A program made the position numbers and the translations under genes. The notes beneath the pieces are model-generated. The model did not search any database. It saw nothing but the letters and a program-made list of their open reading frames with translations, and was not told the DNA's origin. A DNA stretch of 64,000 bases from Arcuatula senhousia (taxonomy: Eukaryota; Mollusca; Bivalvia; Mytilida; Mytilidae): the NCBI GenBank assembly GCA_963971305.1, contig OZ020303.1, forward strand, positions 39,544,106-39,608,105. The letters are read 5' to 3'. Shown in pieces: positions 12,090-22,500 of the stretch. Each line of letters opens with the position of its first letter. The first letter of the stretch is position 1.

Positions 12090-12805
12090 CTTTTGACCTT
12101 GATCTTGAATTTCTAGTTTAGTGACTAGCTATTAGTTTGATGAATCTTGCCTTGTAGTACAGTTGCATTCCCATCTTTTGATATTGGCTTGAGTGTCTTT
12201 GAAAAATGTTCCATACACAAAACAGCAATATCTAAGTTTCCTGAGCACCTTTATATCTCAAGAATTATAAGTCATAGATTAATGAAACTAATTTAATTTT
12301 TCATGATTTTTCATTTGCATTAGAGCCAATGTTGCAGCTGCATCCTCATCTTATAATCTAGACCTAGGGAGTTTAAGAATTTTTATGGCAAGCTGTTCTT
12401 GTCAAAAGAATGATTCAAATATAAGTTATTTAACACACTCAAAATTTTTTAAATAGACATTCAAAATTTTAGATACACACTCAAGCTTGTACAAACTACA
12501 CACTAAAAAAATAAAACACATACTCTAAAATAATAAAAATTACACTCAAAATGTTGCTCTAAATTAACACTCGAATTTGACTGTGTTTGAAAAGTATAAT
12601 AGCAAGGCATCTGGTATTTGGTATACAGACAGTTCAGGTTATGGTCTATGCAACTGTCACCATGTCGTGTGACCCTGACCCCATTTTCACCCTCCAGTGA
12701 CTCTGTGAACTTAGGTCTGATATTGGGTATACAGACGCTTTTTTGTGTGTTATTATCAAGAATTGAGAATTAAGTGATGGTGCTGGCAGGCGAGACATAC
12801 TTTTA
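12090..12805 (+). repeat. Degenerate TGTCTCACC-family repeat, 3' part
   Basis: Diverged units with TTTTGACCTTGATCTTGA and CATCTTTTGAT lead to GGCAGGCGAGACATACTT at 12785-12802, the family's 3' end. The 5' end is missing. Confidence 0.45.
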
Positions 12806-13406
12806 ATGGCCACACTTTTGCTACTTTTACTCCTGGTATTACTTTACATGTTTCAATGTCAGAGGGCGATTATGCTGCTCTTTATTTTTGTCATTCTTTG
12901 TTACAACAATTATATTAATATTAAGGAAATGAGTCTATTTAGGACAATTAACTTTTCACAAATTTCTGTTCCTTGCAGAGTATATATAAGTTGAATCTGA
13001 CATTTGTAAGTTCAAGGTCAAACTAAATGAGTCTTTGAACTTTGACATTATGACAATTTTTCCCATATTAATATTATTTTAAAAAAAAGTTCTCTGTTGT
13101 GTATCAAATAATGTTTGTTTAAAGCTTGGATGTATAATGAGTAAAACATTAATTGAATCTTTGTTCACCGATTAGATTTGCAGTGCGATTACCCGGGGCG
13201 ATTACTTAAGGGAATGTTCAATTAATGATTAGAAATTGCTTAATAACGAGATCTGAAATGCAACTATTGCAACTTTGTAGTTCAATGATGCATACATAGA
13301 AAGCAATTGCTATTCATCGTAAAGTACTTATTTAAATTTGTGTCCGATAACCATTTCAAATTAGGTGATACAAATTAATGATTTCAGATTCTAGTAGTAC
13401 TTCTCA
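12806..13406. other. No supported feature
   Basis: AT-rich intergenic sequence. A 62-codon frame at 12806 is hydrophobic but has no coding context. Confidence 0.4.
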
Positions 13407-15492
13407 CCCTTCCCTCAGAATTCCATCAGTTTCTATCATTTCCGTCAATTTTCTGATAGAATTTGATGGAAATTGATGGATTTCCGTCAAGAATTAGACT
13501 TTTTGATAGAATACTGATGGAAGTTGATAGAAAAGTTAAAACCAATGGAAAAAATTCCGTCAACACATGCTTGATGGAAAAAATTCTACTATTTCCATTA
13601 AAAAAACAACCCGCTGACGGAAATTTTAATAGAAAACTGATGGAAAATTGTCTTCCAATGGAAAGCTGACGGAAAATTGATGGAAAATCATCTTTTGATG
13701 GAAAGTTGCCGGAAAATTGATAGAAAATTGACGGAAATTATCTTTCAATAGAAATTTGGCGGAAAATTGATAGAAATAAAGATCATGACGGAAATTGATA
13801 GAAAAACTTGATGGAAAAAATCAGTAATGTTATAGTGTGCCGGAAAAACTTGCACCTGCTGAACTATTGACGGAATCTTGATGGAAAGTTTGACCTAAGT
13901 GCACTTGATGATGTCATCTATTACATCATCAGTTTTTTAGTCATGATTTTGCTAGCAGAAGATAACATGGTGTCTGTTCAATGAGATAAATTTTACAAGA
14001 TGAAGATACTGTAAGTACACAAATTTTATTCATCTATAGTGCATGTATTTCAGTTGTTGAATTACTTACACAATTTTAACTTCAGAAGTTAAAATTTGAA
14101 ATTTTGATGAATTATTTCCTGTTATTAGATTCAGAAATATATCAAATTGTCTAGCACAGCAAACACATAAAAAGGGAGTAGGTTTATTCAATTGCAGTTT
14201 TAGATTTTTATCGTTATTTAGAAAATCATTTATGAAAAGTATGTAGTTATTCCATGTTCCCCCCTTTTTCCCCATTTCTTAATACATGGCAGGTAATAAT
14301 ATTTTCTTTCCAAAGTATAGACACACTCATGCAATACAGTGGATTCCTCTTATTAGCATAACTAATTTATCAGAGAAATTTATGCAATTAACCGAATTAC
14401 CCCATAAAGTGAAATGTCAATTTTAAACAGAAAATACAAAGAATTTATGTAACCCTGTTTAATTATCAAATGTGTTGAGTAATTAGATCAGTCAGCTGAC
14501 ACTTTTATTGTATCCTAATGCTTGTAAAAACAATTGTGACATAAATAAAGGTTGTAAAAACATGTTTTGATAACTTTTAACATACTTCAAAGACCTCGTT
14601 AAGAAAACATCTCGTAAAGATTTTGACTGGTATCAAGGTGATTTTTGAAAATTTTAAGTCAATTAACAGGAATTTTGCACTTTTTGTCAGATTTTCAATG
14701 CAATTAAATGAAATTTTTAGCATTGAAAGTACAGGAAAGGGTTTGGTGTTTTAAAATCTTAGTCAATTAAGAGGATTATTCTAATAAGAGTTAGTCGATA
14801 AAGTGGAATCCACTGTACTTAGAAGGATAGATTAAGTTGTAAATGACAATGCCCATAACAATACACTAAAGTCAACATAAGCTCTGTAATAAATGCAAAA
14901 CTTCTTTGTGTAGATTGAGAAATGATATTTTGCAGAACTTACATGTATTCTGCTTTCTTTAATAGCAAATTGTCTGCAGCTGTTTCCAAATATAAAAAAA
15001 TGAAAACAATGTTCATTTACACTTCTATTTCACAGAAAAAATACAATACATGATTAATTTCATTTAAATTTTCAAATTTTAGGTACACAAGTGACATCCT
15101 AGGTCAAGGCTATTGGCCTACTTTTTCAGCCATGATTGGTCGGTTGGAAATATTTCTATCAGTTTCCATTCTTTTCTATCAGAGAAAAACGCTAACTTTC
15201 CACTGAGATTCCATCAACTTTCCATCAAGATTCCGTCAACTTTCCATCAAGATTCCGTCAATTTTCCATCAAGATTCCATCAAGTTTCCATCAAGATTCC
15301 GTCAACTTTCTATCAATTTCCATCAAGTTTCCATCAATATTTTCCGCTACTTTTTTCCATCAGTTTCCGTCAAACAAAATTTTTGATGGAAAACAGTGCC
15401 AATACTCCATCAAGTTCCATCAACCTGATGGAAATTGATAGAATTTAGTGATGGAAAATTGACGGAATTCTGATGGAAATCTGAGGGAAGGG
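13407..15492 (+). mobile_element. Foldback element with minisatellite arms, copy 1
   Basis: Terminal inverted repeats CCCTTCCCTCAG (13407-13418) and CTGAGGGAAGGG (15481-15492) bound two long arms built of degenerate units alternating TTGATGGAAA and TTGACGGAAT (left arm to about 13.9 kb, right arm from about 15.15 kb, opposite orientation). This is a foldback-transposon layout. The central segment has no transposase frame. The 111-codon frame at 15113-15448 only translates the arm units. Copy 2 lies inverted at 50183-52125. Confidence 0.75.
14337..14815. mobile_element. TA-flanked MITE nested in the foldback element
   Basis: Inverted ends CAGTGGATTCC and GGAATCCACTG are flanked by TA at 14335-14336 and 14816-14817. 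Homology continues inward (CTCTTATTAG against CTAATAAGAG). TA duplication and CAGT ends fit the Tc1/mariner/pogo group. The interior is 479 bp and non-coding. It is absent from foldback copy 2. Confidence 0.7.
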
Positions 15493-16318
15493 CGAGTTTT
15501 CTTTGCTTCGCTTCAATTGAAAATTGCATTTTGCTGAATAATTTTATTGCACGATTGTTTAAATTAGAAATAAAAAATATCCTGTTTTTTTAAATGCCTC
15601 ATCAAGTATGGAAGTCTTATTTAATCAGAGTAGCATGTGTATGTGTGTGAACCTTTAATTAAGATGTAAAACCAATAATAAAATATTGCTTTAATTGCAA
15701 AAGTCAAAAATTATACCAGACAATTTATAAAATGGAAATTAAAGATGCATTACTATGGAAGATTATTTTTTTTTTGTCATTGATGGATTAACATAAGAAT
15801 TTTTTTTTTAGGGAGTGACCAAGTGGTTACTAAATGGATATAGGGGATGGGTAAATTGATAATCAAAAGCAGGGTTGTATCATGTGGTAAAAAAATATAA
15901 AAACTAAATTTTTTTATGCCCCTGTGAAGACTCTAAGTACAAAAAATACAACAATTTTTGTCAAGCTTTTCTCAGAATTCATGCAAAAGAATGATTTGAA
16001 AGTAGAAGCACGAAGTCCTCATTGAATCTGCCTGGTAATTTTTTAAAAATAATTTTCACAAACTACTTCAACTCTTCATGAATTTGACAAAAATTAGTTA
16101 AGGTATACCTATCAGTAAGATTAAAAAAACCAAAAAACACTGCTCTCCTTGTTGACAAACCATTGAACCAAAAGATATTGCAATTTATGAGATATGAAGT
16201 CTAACGAAGATAAAACAGCAGTTTCAAGCAGGTAAATCAATGTTTGATTTTTGGGCCGATTTGGTGCCTTCGTGGCCCTACCTACTTCTTTGACAGGTTT
16301 CTTTGGTTACGACAAACT
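15493..16318. other. No supported feature
   Basis: AT-rich intergenic sequence with homopolymer runs and no supported frame. Confidence 0.4.
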
Positions 16319-16331
16319 ACATGTCCTAAGA

Positions 16332-16586
16332 AGGGCCTGGGTGGCCAAGTGGTCTAAGGCACTGGTTTAAATACCACACTATTGATCATTAGCCAATCAC
16401 CTCTCAGCTGGTGTTTGAGTCCTGTTTGTATTTAACAAAAAGGGACTTCCCCAACTGTATGTGATTAGGTTTGTCAGTTACCTGCCCAAGGTCGGTGGTT
16501 TCCTCCACCAATAAAACTGACCGCCCTACATGGCCCAGGTGCATTGATAAAGGGCATTAAACACCAACACACACACACACACACAA
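16332..16586 (+). mobile_element. tRNA-derived SINE, copy 2, with 13-bp target duplication
   Basis: A box TGGCCAAGTGG (16342-16352) and B-box-like TGTTTGAGTCC (16412-16422), then the shared body with GGTTTCCTCCACCAATAAAA and a GGGCATTAAACACCAACAC tail running into an AC repeat. The 13-bp direct repeat ACATGTCCTAAGA flanks it perfectly (16319-16331, 16587-16599). This is the best-defined insertion in the window. Confidence 0.9.
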
Positions 16587-16599
16587 ACATGTCCTAAGA

Positions 16600-17289
16600 T
16601 ATATCTTTAGATCTGTCAGATGACTTTGCAGCCTACTTCTTGTTAGATGTGCAGGGGCATCTGTGTCTCAATGACACATTCTTCCATTTTTTAGAGAAAA
16701 AATATATATAAGTTCAAATACCTTATAAGCCTTAACCCTTAAAGACCTTAATTGGTTCAGCAATGAGATAAGGACATTGAGATCATATGATAGCACAAGC
16801 TATTCATTAGTAATATAAGCAATTTTGTTTTCTTCAAGGAACCCATTAATTATTATCTTACAACTTCTTAAATCTTCAACCGCCTCAACAGAACATCTGC
16901 CCTTTGATCTCGAAAATCAATCTTTATTTCAACTTACATTGACCCACAAATAAGCTCATAACCTATTGTCATAGAAATTACTCCAATTCTTCAATTAACC
17001 AATAGATTTAATATTGGCTTTACTGATTAAAATCAATAATCATTGAAAAATCGTCATTAATGGGTATATGTTTAAATAAGTACGGAATAACTTGGTAATT
17101 GTGTTGAATCAAGCAGCACTAATTTTTCCTTGATGGATAAATTGAGATTTGGGCGTAATGTTAGTATAATGCTAGACAAAATAGATACAAAGGAAGTTGC
17201 TGTATGCTTGTACTGAATATTTTTCTGATTAATAATTAGAATTTGTTGCAATGAAAAAACAAGGTGGTTATGTTTACATCTTGCTGTAG
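16600..17289. other. No supported feature
   Basis: AT-rich intergenic sequence preceding an exon-like block. Confidence 0.4.
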
Positions 17290-17442
17290 GGTTTTCTTAG
17301 ATATTGAAGCACTAAACTCATTATACTTGTCAGTAATGTCTTTGCGAGTGAAATGCCATATGACAATTTTTAAAAATTCTACTTTATCCCATTGCACTTC
17401 AGAGGATGATCTAGACAATGATGACCTTTGTGATAAAGCATG
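17290..17442 (+). pseudogene. Exon-like block resembling exon 3 of the recombinase gene
   Basis: A CTTGCTGTAG acceptor and a CATG|GTAAGC donor enclose a 153-bp open block entered and left in phase 2. Exon 3 of the gene at 20687-20812 has the same phases. Both peptides end in C-D-x-A-W immediately before the donor (LCDKAW here, CNCDNAW there). The rest of the peptide is only weakly alike. It lies just outside the left CAGTGGCG end. It could be a decayed duplicate exon, an exon of another gene, or chance; not recognised as a known domain. Confidence 0.3.
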
Positions 17443-17828
17443 GTAAGCTTGTTTGGGTAGAGCATTAATACATCATTAAAAAATTTGAAAAGGTGTAATA
17501 GGGTCCAGTGGCGTAACTAGCCCATACCAAAATGGAAGCAAATTCGTATTTGGCGGCGGAAAGTATTGTTTTCGCCGAGTAAAACGAGGCGCAAAATTTT
17601 CTCAAGGTATTTTTTATGCGGATATTGTGCAATAAGCACAGATGATCGCAGTTTTAAAGAGGGACGTATTCCCAGTACCCCTTTCCATGGATCCCTGTAA
17701 GGGTCTGACGGGATTAACTCATGAATGCTGGGGGAAGGCACGTCAAAATCTTTCCAAATATCAAAAAGTTTGTGTATGAACTCGTGAAAAAAAAACGCCT
17801 TCATTTCATTTTCATTTATTTCATTTTT

Positions 17829-18875
17829 ATACAACCACAAAAAATTTGCGGATGTATAATGGTATGATGCTGTTGTCGTGGTTGTTGTCGTTGTCGTGGT
17901 TGTCATCGTCGTCTGTTAACTTTAGTGTATACACGATAACTTTAGTTCTAGTAATCCGAATTCAATGAAATTTCACAATGATATTCTTTACTATTAAAGG
18001 ATGGATGGGATTGATTTTGGGGGTCCCACCTGTTTTGGTTTCAAAATTAGGGGCCAAAAATGCTACTTTTATGTTTGTTGCCAGGATAACTTTAGTTCTA
18101 GTCATCCGATTGCTCTTTACTTTAGAATTAATGTTCCTTACCATAAAAGGGTGAATGGGATTGATTTTGGGGGTCCCCCCTTTTTTTGTTTCAAAATTAG
18201 TGGCCCAAAAGGGGAAAAAAATTCAAATATTTTATTGTTTCCACCATTACTTTGTTTCTAGCTGGCTTATTGCTGTGAAATTTGTGAAGAATGTTTCTTA
18301 GAATAAAAGAATGAACCTGATGAAATTTTGCCGGCCCCCTTTTTCCCCGTTATGTAATAAGGGGCCAAAATCGAAGCTTTTATATTAGTGGTCCAATTTT
18401 GAAATTTTTTTTGCATGTTTGTTCTTGTCAAATAGTGATACAAAATTGAGATCAATTTTGCAACCCCCCTTTTCTCCCCTTATTAGGTAATAAGGGGCCA
18501 AAAGGGACCAAAATCAAAACTTTTTTTACTTACGGTATGATCTGATTTTGAACTTTTTTTTGCATGTTTGTTCTTGTCAAATAGTGGATACAAAATTGAG
18601 AATTAACTTTTGCTACCCCCCTTTTCCCCCTATTATGTAATTAGGGCCAAAATGGAAAATTTGTGGTCTAATTTTGACCTTCTTTGGAAAAAAATAATTC
18701 CCTTTAAATTGTAAGTGGAAAGTCCACCAAAAGCTGCATGTGTCAAAAACCTTTGTCAGTCCACCAATTGGGCTGCATGTGTCCAGAGCAATAGACCATC
18801 CATATTGGGCCTAAAACGTACAGAGTTCAACATGTTGCGGTCGTATCATGCTGCGCTCGGCAAAGCCTTTTATTC
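17829..18875 (+). mobile_element. ATACAACC-family repeat, full copy
   Basis: Starts ATACAACCACAAAAAATTTG with a palindromic CGGATGTAT after a T-run. Three central units follow with TGGGATTGATTTTGGGGGTC and AGGGGCCAAAA. It ends GTTGCGGTCGTATCATG then CTGCGCTCGGCAAAGC and TTTTATT. The 3' GCGGTCGTAT is the inverted match of the family's 5' end. Other copies start at 34361 and 54620, and a 3' end lies at 46805. Confidence 0.65.
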
Positions 18876-19053
18876 AAATTATGTAAAATTAAACAACACA
18901 TGCAAAAAACTATCACATTCACTCTTTTTGGGTTTAGATTTCTAGGCAAAAGAACAGGCCAGCCTGGTAACAGCATTGAGCCTGTCGTACTAGCCGACTT
19001 GAGTCGGAGCGCCCTGTTATTGTCTTTTTCTCGCTTGTTGGTAGCTCATCATT

Positions 19054-19160
19054 ATGTCTCCCCCCACTTTTGTGGGGAGACATATTGTTTTTGTCGTGTC
19101 CGTCCGTCCGTCCGTCCGTCCGTCGGTCCGTCCGTCTGTCCGTCCGCTCTTAGGCACTTG
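19054..19160 (+). repeat. 5' end of ATGTCTCC-family repeat with (CCGT)n
   Basis: ATGTCTCCCCCCAC and GTGGGGAGACAT form a palindrome, followed by TTTTTGTCGTGTCCGTCCGT and a run of CCGT units. The element stops soon afterwards; a 5' fragment. Confidence 0.6.
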
Positions 19161-19404
19161 CTTTGTAAGGTTATCTTTACGTCTATCTCATCACTCTGGG
19201 GTTAAAAATCACTTGTGGGGTTAACCTTACAAGGCACTTTCAGAAACTTGTTGTTTTTGATTTTCTGGGGTTAAATAACATTATTTAGAAAAACCCCACA
19301 ACACGTCCCAAAAATATTTCATGGACTCGAATGATTGGACAACACCGTAAATTTTATTGAAATATGTAAGGGCAACAACTCTTACTAATAATATATGTCA
19401 ACTC

Positions 19405-19487
19405 GATATTGACCAATGGGAATGCTTCTTTATAATGAGCATGCGCAGTACTATTGCACCGCCGGATACTTGCTGATCTATCAAAAC
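19405..19487 (+). promoter_or_regulatory. Possible promoter of the recombinase-like gene
   Basis: A CCAAT box (19413-19417, within ACCAATGG) and a GCATGCGCA motif (19439-19447), which resembles half of an NRF-1 site, lie 40-75 bp upstream of the first candidate start codon. Local GC is higher than in surrounding DNA. No TATA box is evident. This is motif inference only. Confidence 0.3.
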
Positions 19488-19522
19488 ATGGAGGGAAGCA
19501 GTCATGGAAAAGACGGTGAAAG
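19488..19522 (+). CDS. Alternative first coding exon
   Basis: ATG in a strong context (AACATGG) opens 35 nt ending at AAAG|GTAAAT, phase 2. It could splice to an acceptor at GGTCGACAG (exon from 19796) and keeps the reading frame of the exon-2 ORF. Otherwise translation begins at ATG 19764, which also has a good context and an in-frame stop just upstream, and this segment is 5' leader. Confidence 0.4.
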
Positions 19523-22500
19523 GTAAATCTATAACTTTATAAGGTTAAGCGGCTAATATATAATGGTACATTGTAGCAGTATGCTGTTATTTTACATCGT
19601 ATCCATTTCCGGTCATGTGAAATTTATAGAATACAGTCGTAGCCATGTGGTATCAAGCCATGTCAGACATCGCGATTTTGGAAATAATTATTATTGTGAT
19701 GTTGGTTATGTTAGCAGCCGTTCTTATTGCAATACTTAAGATAATTTTTGTGTTTTTTAAACGATGGAATCGCTTGTTCCTTCTTTGGTCGACAGACTTA
19801 GCTCGTCAAGAATGTGTCTAACATGCATGGACCGATCAAAAATGGCGACAATGATTTCCGAACATGACGAAGATCAACAACTATTATCATACGTGGATTT
19901 ATTTATAAAATCGAATCCATCTGAGTTTTACGTTAATATGGTGAAGATGTTTTTATCATATGTTTTATTGAATGATATAAAATGTAGTTTGACATCAAGA
20001 ATCCTGATAGTCAATGCCAATGGTTGTCTGAAGGAGTTTTTTGGATTAAGACTGTATTCTGATAAAGGATTGAGTGAATTACTATCATTTGCTGTATTTT
20101 ATAAAGTTCAGGTCTTTTTGATAACTGAACCTGGAATAAAGGATTATACATTTGTTGATGGATGTCAGATTTATAACAGGTACCAAAATTGTAACTGTCA
20201 TGTTTTTTTCTATTGACAAAATGGCGTCATACATACACTGGTAGCTCATAATATTGTGGTACGTAGCTACATAGAAACGGTGAGGTCACGGTTAAAAATT
20301 TGGTTAAAATGAATGTAAATACCACGATACAACAGAACCCACGGTATAATGAGATCCTACATTTGTAATTTCATATCTGCATATTGACGGTATGTCCCAA
20401 ATAAAACTTGTATGTCTAAATGACAATTGTACACTTTTGAAGGAAAAATTCAATAATTGTATTATTTCTGTCCTTATAAAAAACGGCTAAAATGTATAAT
20501 AAACAATGCAAAAAAATCAAAATGATAGATTTTCCTACCTGCCATACATGTATTTTGGGATTATATCTGATGTACATGTATCATCAGTTTGATACTAGTT
20601 ATTTGTTTTTAACTAAAGACATATTTGCATATGTACATGCATTTTGGATATTTCAAGATTAAAGGAAAGGCATTTTTTACTTTCAGTGTGGATGGTGAAT
20701 TCTGTGAGAAAAAAGTGATTTGGGCTCAAATACCGGGAATCCCTACTTCAATGAGGTGGCCAGTCAAAGTCGTTGATTTACCCTTAGTGTATTGTAACTG
20801 TGACAATGCATGGTAAGAAATTTTGGGAAAAATACTTATATTATGTTCATTTTTAGAAAAAAATTAAGACAAGAACTCTCATGTCAACAAGATTTTTTAA
20901 AATATCTGTTTTAATTTATAATGATTGGGTGAAAAATTTCTATCATTATCAAATTTAAATGTTAAAAACTACTTTATATGATCATGATGATTGAATGGTT
21001 GTAGGTTAAGATTGAAGGGCAAGTTTAGTGAAGCCTTTCCTAACAGTATGGATAAGTGGAAATCAGCTGCTGAAAGTAAACAAATTGTTTCAGTTTTTTA
21101 TGTTGATTTATTTTTTTAATTGTTTTCTTTATGAAGCCTAAAAAATAAATTGTGTGTTTCTGGTAATGTCTCTAAATAGGGGTAGGTATGTAGGCATCCT
21201 TAAAAATTGGCTGCCATATCAAGATGGCTGCTGTCTTACTACACCCATCCTCCTTTTTTAAGTGCTCTGATTTCAATTAAATTTGATATTTGGGGGTTTT
21301 CTGACATGCCGGAGAGATTAGCATATTAGTGGCAATTTCATGTACGGGAGGCGACTTATACATTTTGGGAAACATAAACTTTAATTGTGATTATATTTTA
21401 CCTTCAAAATGGCTAAATTTTCATAGTGGGGTGAAAGTACTAACTTGATATGACAGAGAGAATAAAACAAAAATTATGAACCTTATGCTAATTTTAATTT
21501 TTGATGACCCTGTGAAAATGATAATTTAAGGTAAGGGGTAAAAAAAAGGGTCAGTCGGGCTACTAGAAACACACTTTTTTTAAGGTCTGAGCTAACACTT
21601 GTAACACAAAGAGATCAATCTGTACTTTTAAAATGGATCTACACTATTCCTGTGTGACTTAAAAATATGGTATTTTATCTAAAAAGACAATAAAGTCTGT
21701 TTTCTCTTTATGATTTATTGGAAAATTTTAATTGATGAAGGATCTTGTGAATTAGACAATGTTAAAAAAACGCCCCAAAAAACCCCCTATTTTGTCTCTC
21801 TTGCAAGTGTTAGCTGTATAAGAATATATATATGTTTCAGTTGGTCACAAAGAGATGTCAAATGGTACATGGGAATGAAACACGTTATTCATAAGATTTT
21901 TCTACAATTTGTTATAAAAAATATTACCAGATATGAAAACATAAATATATTCTTACAAAATGAGGAGCTATTTACCCAAGCCTTTACAATACCATCTTCT
22001 CAAGAAACTTTCTAGTTTAATAGTCATTTGACTAAACTTTCAATCGAAATAAAAAAGCATGAACATGATTGGGTACACAGTTCTTCTTATTAAGTTTTAT
22101 TATTATTCCTTATAGTGTTAAAATTGGTTTGCCACAAATTTAAATTATGGGGTTTGTTAGGAACAATAATTAATATTACTCAACATTGTATCTTAATGAC
22201 CCCTGGCATTACAACAAGGACTCTAAATATTTATGGTTGGATCCCTGATATTTTCAAATAAGAGTCTTTTGACTCTTGTTTTTCAAAACCGTGGAGAACC
22301 CTGGGGTTGTGGGTCCGTGAGTAATGGGGTTAAGTGTCGAAGGTCATTGTGAGGTCAAATGTTATACTAGAAAAGATAATTTATAATCAGTATATCATTA
22401 GATGTCCATATATTATGGGGTTAAGGGTCCATGAGTAATGGGGTTAAGTGTCCAGGTTCATTGTGAGGTCAACTGTATACTAGAAAAGATAATTTATAAT

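Noticed and set aside
15113..15448. 111-codon frame (and 50562-50290 on the minus strand) rich in FHQ/PSR repeats
   Set aside because: Both translate the minisatellite arms of the foldback elements; unit variation, not selection, explains openness.
17517..17906. 129-codon minus-strand frame beginning with a Thr run
   Set aside because: The Thr run is the (CGT/GTT)n tract of an ATACAACC repeat read backwards. The rest lacks any transposase-like motif.
19151..19240. Inverted TTGTAAGGTTA / TAACCTTACAA pair near the gene start as an operator
   Set aside because: Possible hairpin, but more likely a decayed repeat end; no second copy seen to support it.
21710..22015. Open frame in intron 4 with a possible TTTCAG acceptor and DVKWYMG peptide
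   Set aside because: Resembles exon 5 only over a few residues, and splicing from exon 4 gives an early stop.
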